Shown here in pieces: positions 11,846 through 13,101 of a stretch of DNA of 13,101 bases. The translations under genes and the position numbers were made by a program. Position 1 is the stretch's first letter; each line of letters begins with the position of its first letter. Source of the stretch: CBDUUP01 sp965370435 (GTDB lineage: Bacteria; Chloroflexota; Anaerolineae; Anaerolineales; UBA11579); the NCBI GenBank assembly GCA_965370435.1, contig CBDUUP010000093.1, forward strand, positions 1 through 13,101, given 5' to 3'. Below the pieces are notes generated by a model that did not search any database, was not told the DNA's origin, and saw nothing but the letters and a program-made list of their open reading frames with translations.

Positions 11846-13101
11846 CTATGCCTCTGTGAATTCGCCTTCGATCACATCGCCCTCGGGTTCGGGTGTGTTC
11901 CCATTGCTGCCGTTGCTGCCCGGCGCGGGTTGCTCCTGGGCGTACAATTGCTGGCTGAGGGCGTGGAATGCGTTCTGCAGCTCTTCGCTGAGAGATTTGA
12001 TCTGGCCGGCGTCATCGCCTTCGGCGGCCTTGCGCAGTTCGGTGAGCTTGGCCTCGATGTTGGCCTTCTCCTCGGCGGGGACCTTGTCGCCCAACTCTTG
12101 GAGAGCCTTCTCGGTCTGGTAGGCCAGGCTGTTGGCGCTGTTCTGGGCTTCTACCAGCTCGCGGCGCTTCTGGTCCTCGGCCTGGTTGGATTTGGCCTCC
12201 TGCACCATATTGTCAATCTCGGATTGCTGGAGGTTGGTGGAGGCGGTGATGGTCACCTGCTGCTCCTTGCCGGTGGCCTTATCCTTGGCGGAGACGTTGA
12301 TGATGCCGTTGGCGTCAATGTCGAAGGTCACCTCGACCTGCGGTACGCCGCGGGGGGAAGGGGGGAGTCCGTCCAGGCGGAAGCGGCCCAGGCTCATGTT
12401 GTCGCTGGCCAGGGTGCGCTCGCCTTGCAGGACGTGGATGTCCACGGCGGTCTGGTTGTTTTCGGCGGTGGAGTAGACTTCGGTCTTGCGCACCGGGATG
12501 GTGGTGTTGCGCTCGATCATGATAGTCATCACGCTGCCCAGGGTCTCCACGCCCAGGGAGAGTGGGGTCACGTCCAGGAGCAGGATGTCCTTCACGTCCC
12601 CGGCCAGCACGCCGCCCTGAATGGCTGCGCCCAGGGCGACCACCTCGTCGGGATTGACGCCCTTGTGAGGCTCTTTGTCGGTCAGGGAGCGGACCAGTTC
12701 CTGCGCCATCGGCATCCGGGTTGCGCCGCCCACCAGGACGATCTCGTCCAGGTCGGCAGCCTTGAGGTTGGCGTCGGAGAGCGCGGCGTTGAAGGGCTTG
12801 CGCAGCCGCTCGACCAGGTCTTCGGTGAGCTGCTCGAATTTGGCCCGGCTGAGTTTGAGCTGTAAGTGTTTGGGGCCGGAGGCGTCGGCAGTCACGTAAG
12901 GCAGGTTGATCTCGGTCTCCATCACTGTGGAGAGTTCGACTTTGGCTTTCTCGGCTGACTCTCGCAGCCGTTGGAGGGCCTGGCGATCTTCCCGCAGGTC
13001 AATGCCTTGCTCTTTCTTGAATTCGTCGGCCAGCCAGTGCACGATGCGCTCGTCCCAGTCGTCGCCGCCCAGGTGGGTGTCGCCGTTGGTGGACTTGACC
13101 T
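11846..13101 (-). CDS. dnaK: Chaperone DnaK (Hsp70), C-terminal two thirds, cut by window edge
   Basis: DnaK is the ATP-driven cytoplasmic chaperone that binds unfolded segments with DnaJ and GrpE. About 417 residues are visible; the family is usually 600-640 long, so roughly 200 N-terminal residues lie outside. The visible part opens VKSTNGDTHLGGDDWDERIV (nucleotide-binding domain, lobe II). It continues with ADASGPKHLQLKLSRAKFE, the conserved VLVGGATRMPM-type motif (here IVLVGGATRMPM), GAAIQGGVL and the interdomain linker DILLLDVTPLSLGVETLG. The substrate-binding domain follows with NTTIPVRK, FSTAENNQTAVDIHVLQGER and VEVTFDIDANGIINVSAKDK, then the helical lid. The tail is Gly/Asn/Pro-rich and ends VIEGEFTEA, like the acidic DnaK tails. 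A GTG at 13042 is an internal codon, not the start. Gene order upstream (for example grpE) cannot be seen. Confidence 0.97.
   Translation of the reverse strand, partial: VKSTNGDTHLGGDDWDERIVHWLADEFKKEQGIDLREDRQALQRLRESAEKAKVELSTVMETEINLPYVTADASGPKHLQLKLSRAKFEQLTEDLVERLRKPFNAALSDANLKAADLDEIVLVGGATRMPMAQELVRSLTDKEPHKGVNPDEVVALGAAIQGGVLAGDVKDILLLDVTPLSLGVETLGSVMTIMIERNTTIPVRKTEVYSTAENNQTAVDIHVLQGERTLASDNMSLGRFRLDGLPPSPRGVPQVEVTFDIDANGIINVSAKDKATGKEQQVTITASTNLQQSEIDNMVQEAKSNQAEDQKRRELVEAQNSANSLAYQTEKALQELGDKVPAEEKANIEAKLTELRKAAEGDDAGQIKSLSEELQNAFHALSQQLYAQEQPAPGSNGSNGNTPEPEGDVIEGEFTEA

Noticed and set aside
11804..12865. 353-codon plus-strand frame opposite dnaK
   Set aside because: It is antisense to dnaK, low in complexity (GLLLGG, LGLVGFGLL) and has no family resemblance.
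1..13101. tRNA, rRNA, insertion sequence or prophage genes
   Set aside because: No cloverleaf, rRNA core sequence, transposase motif or phage gene was seen. The tail-fibre-like look of the constant module alone does not make the region a prophage.

Overview
The window reads as bacterial chromosome, most likely from the Chloroflexota (Anaerolineae-like). This is an inference. It rests on membrane-anchored proteins with Pro/Thr-rich 'TPTxTPT' linkers, secreted beta-helix and M23 proteins with GGFW-type modules, the short intergenic repeats GATGAAGGCGGAAGGATGAA and AGCTTGTCGAAGG, and a DnaK with an LGGDDWD motif. No marker gene here fixes the taxon. GC content is uneven: most genes look GC-rich (around 58-60% by eye), while several domains and intergenic stretches are clearly AT-rich.

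Left part (1-3376). Two tandem paralogous genes on the minus strand encode membrane-anchored C39-like cysteine peptidases: one cut by the window edge (1-333) and one complete with a C-terminal TPR-like part (1061-2335). Between them sits a small AT-rich plus-strand gene for a four-helix membrane protein (631-975), closed by a bidirectional terminator. A SAM-dependent methyltransferase follows on the plus strand (2528-3316) with its own terminator. The two peptidase genes and the methyltransferase gene all have a TATAAT box 7-9 nt upstream of the ATG and no Shine-Dalgarno sequence, so they are probably translated from leaderless mRNAs.

Middle part (3377-5483). A secreted right-handed beta-helix protein with a C-terminal carbohydrate-binding-like domain (3377-5209, minus) is preceded by an unusually long and potentially highly structured 5' leader.

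Right part (5484-11748). This is a four-gene minus-strand operon with a strong TTGACA-N17-TATCCT promoter, gaps of 38-48 nt and a 12-bp-stem terminator. The first three genes (10653-11627, 9626-10609, 8718-9587) are paralogues. They share a nearly identical N-terminal module (cytoplasmic stretch, export helix, beta-rich 'VNYQGSL' domain), then switch abruptly to three unrelated AT-rich C-terminal beta domains, one of them H-type-lectin-like. The fourth gene (5484-8669) encodes a 1061-residue secreted protein with an M23 metallopeptidase domain, several Ig/Fn-like domains and a five-unit propeller-like repeat. Together they look like an exported system that binds or remodels the cell surface, with interchangeable binding heads. 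This operon is the best candidate in the window for something undescribed.

Right edge (11846-13101). The C-terminal two thirds of DnaK, on the minus strand, ends at a terminator nearly identical to the one that ends the operon.
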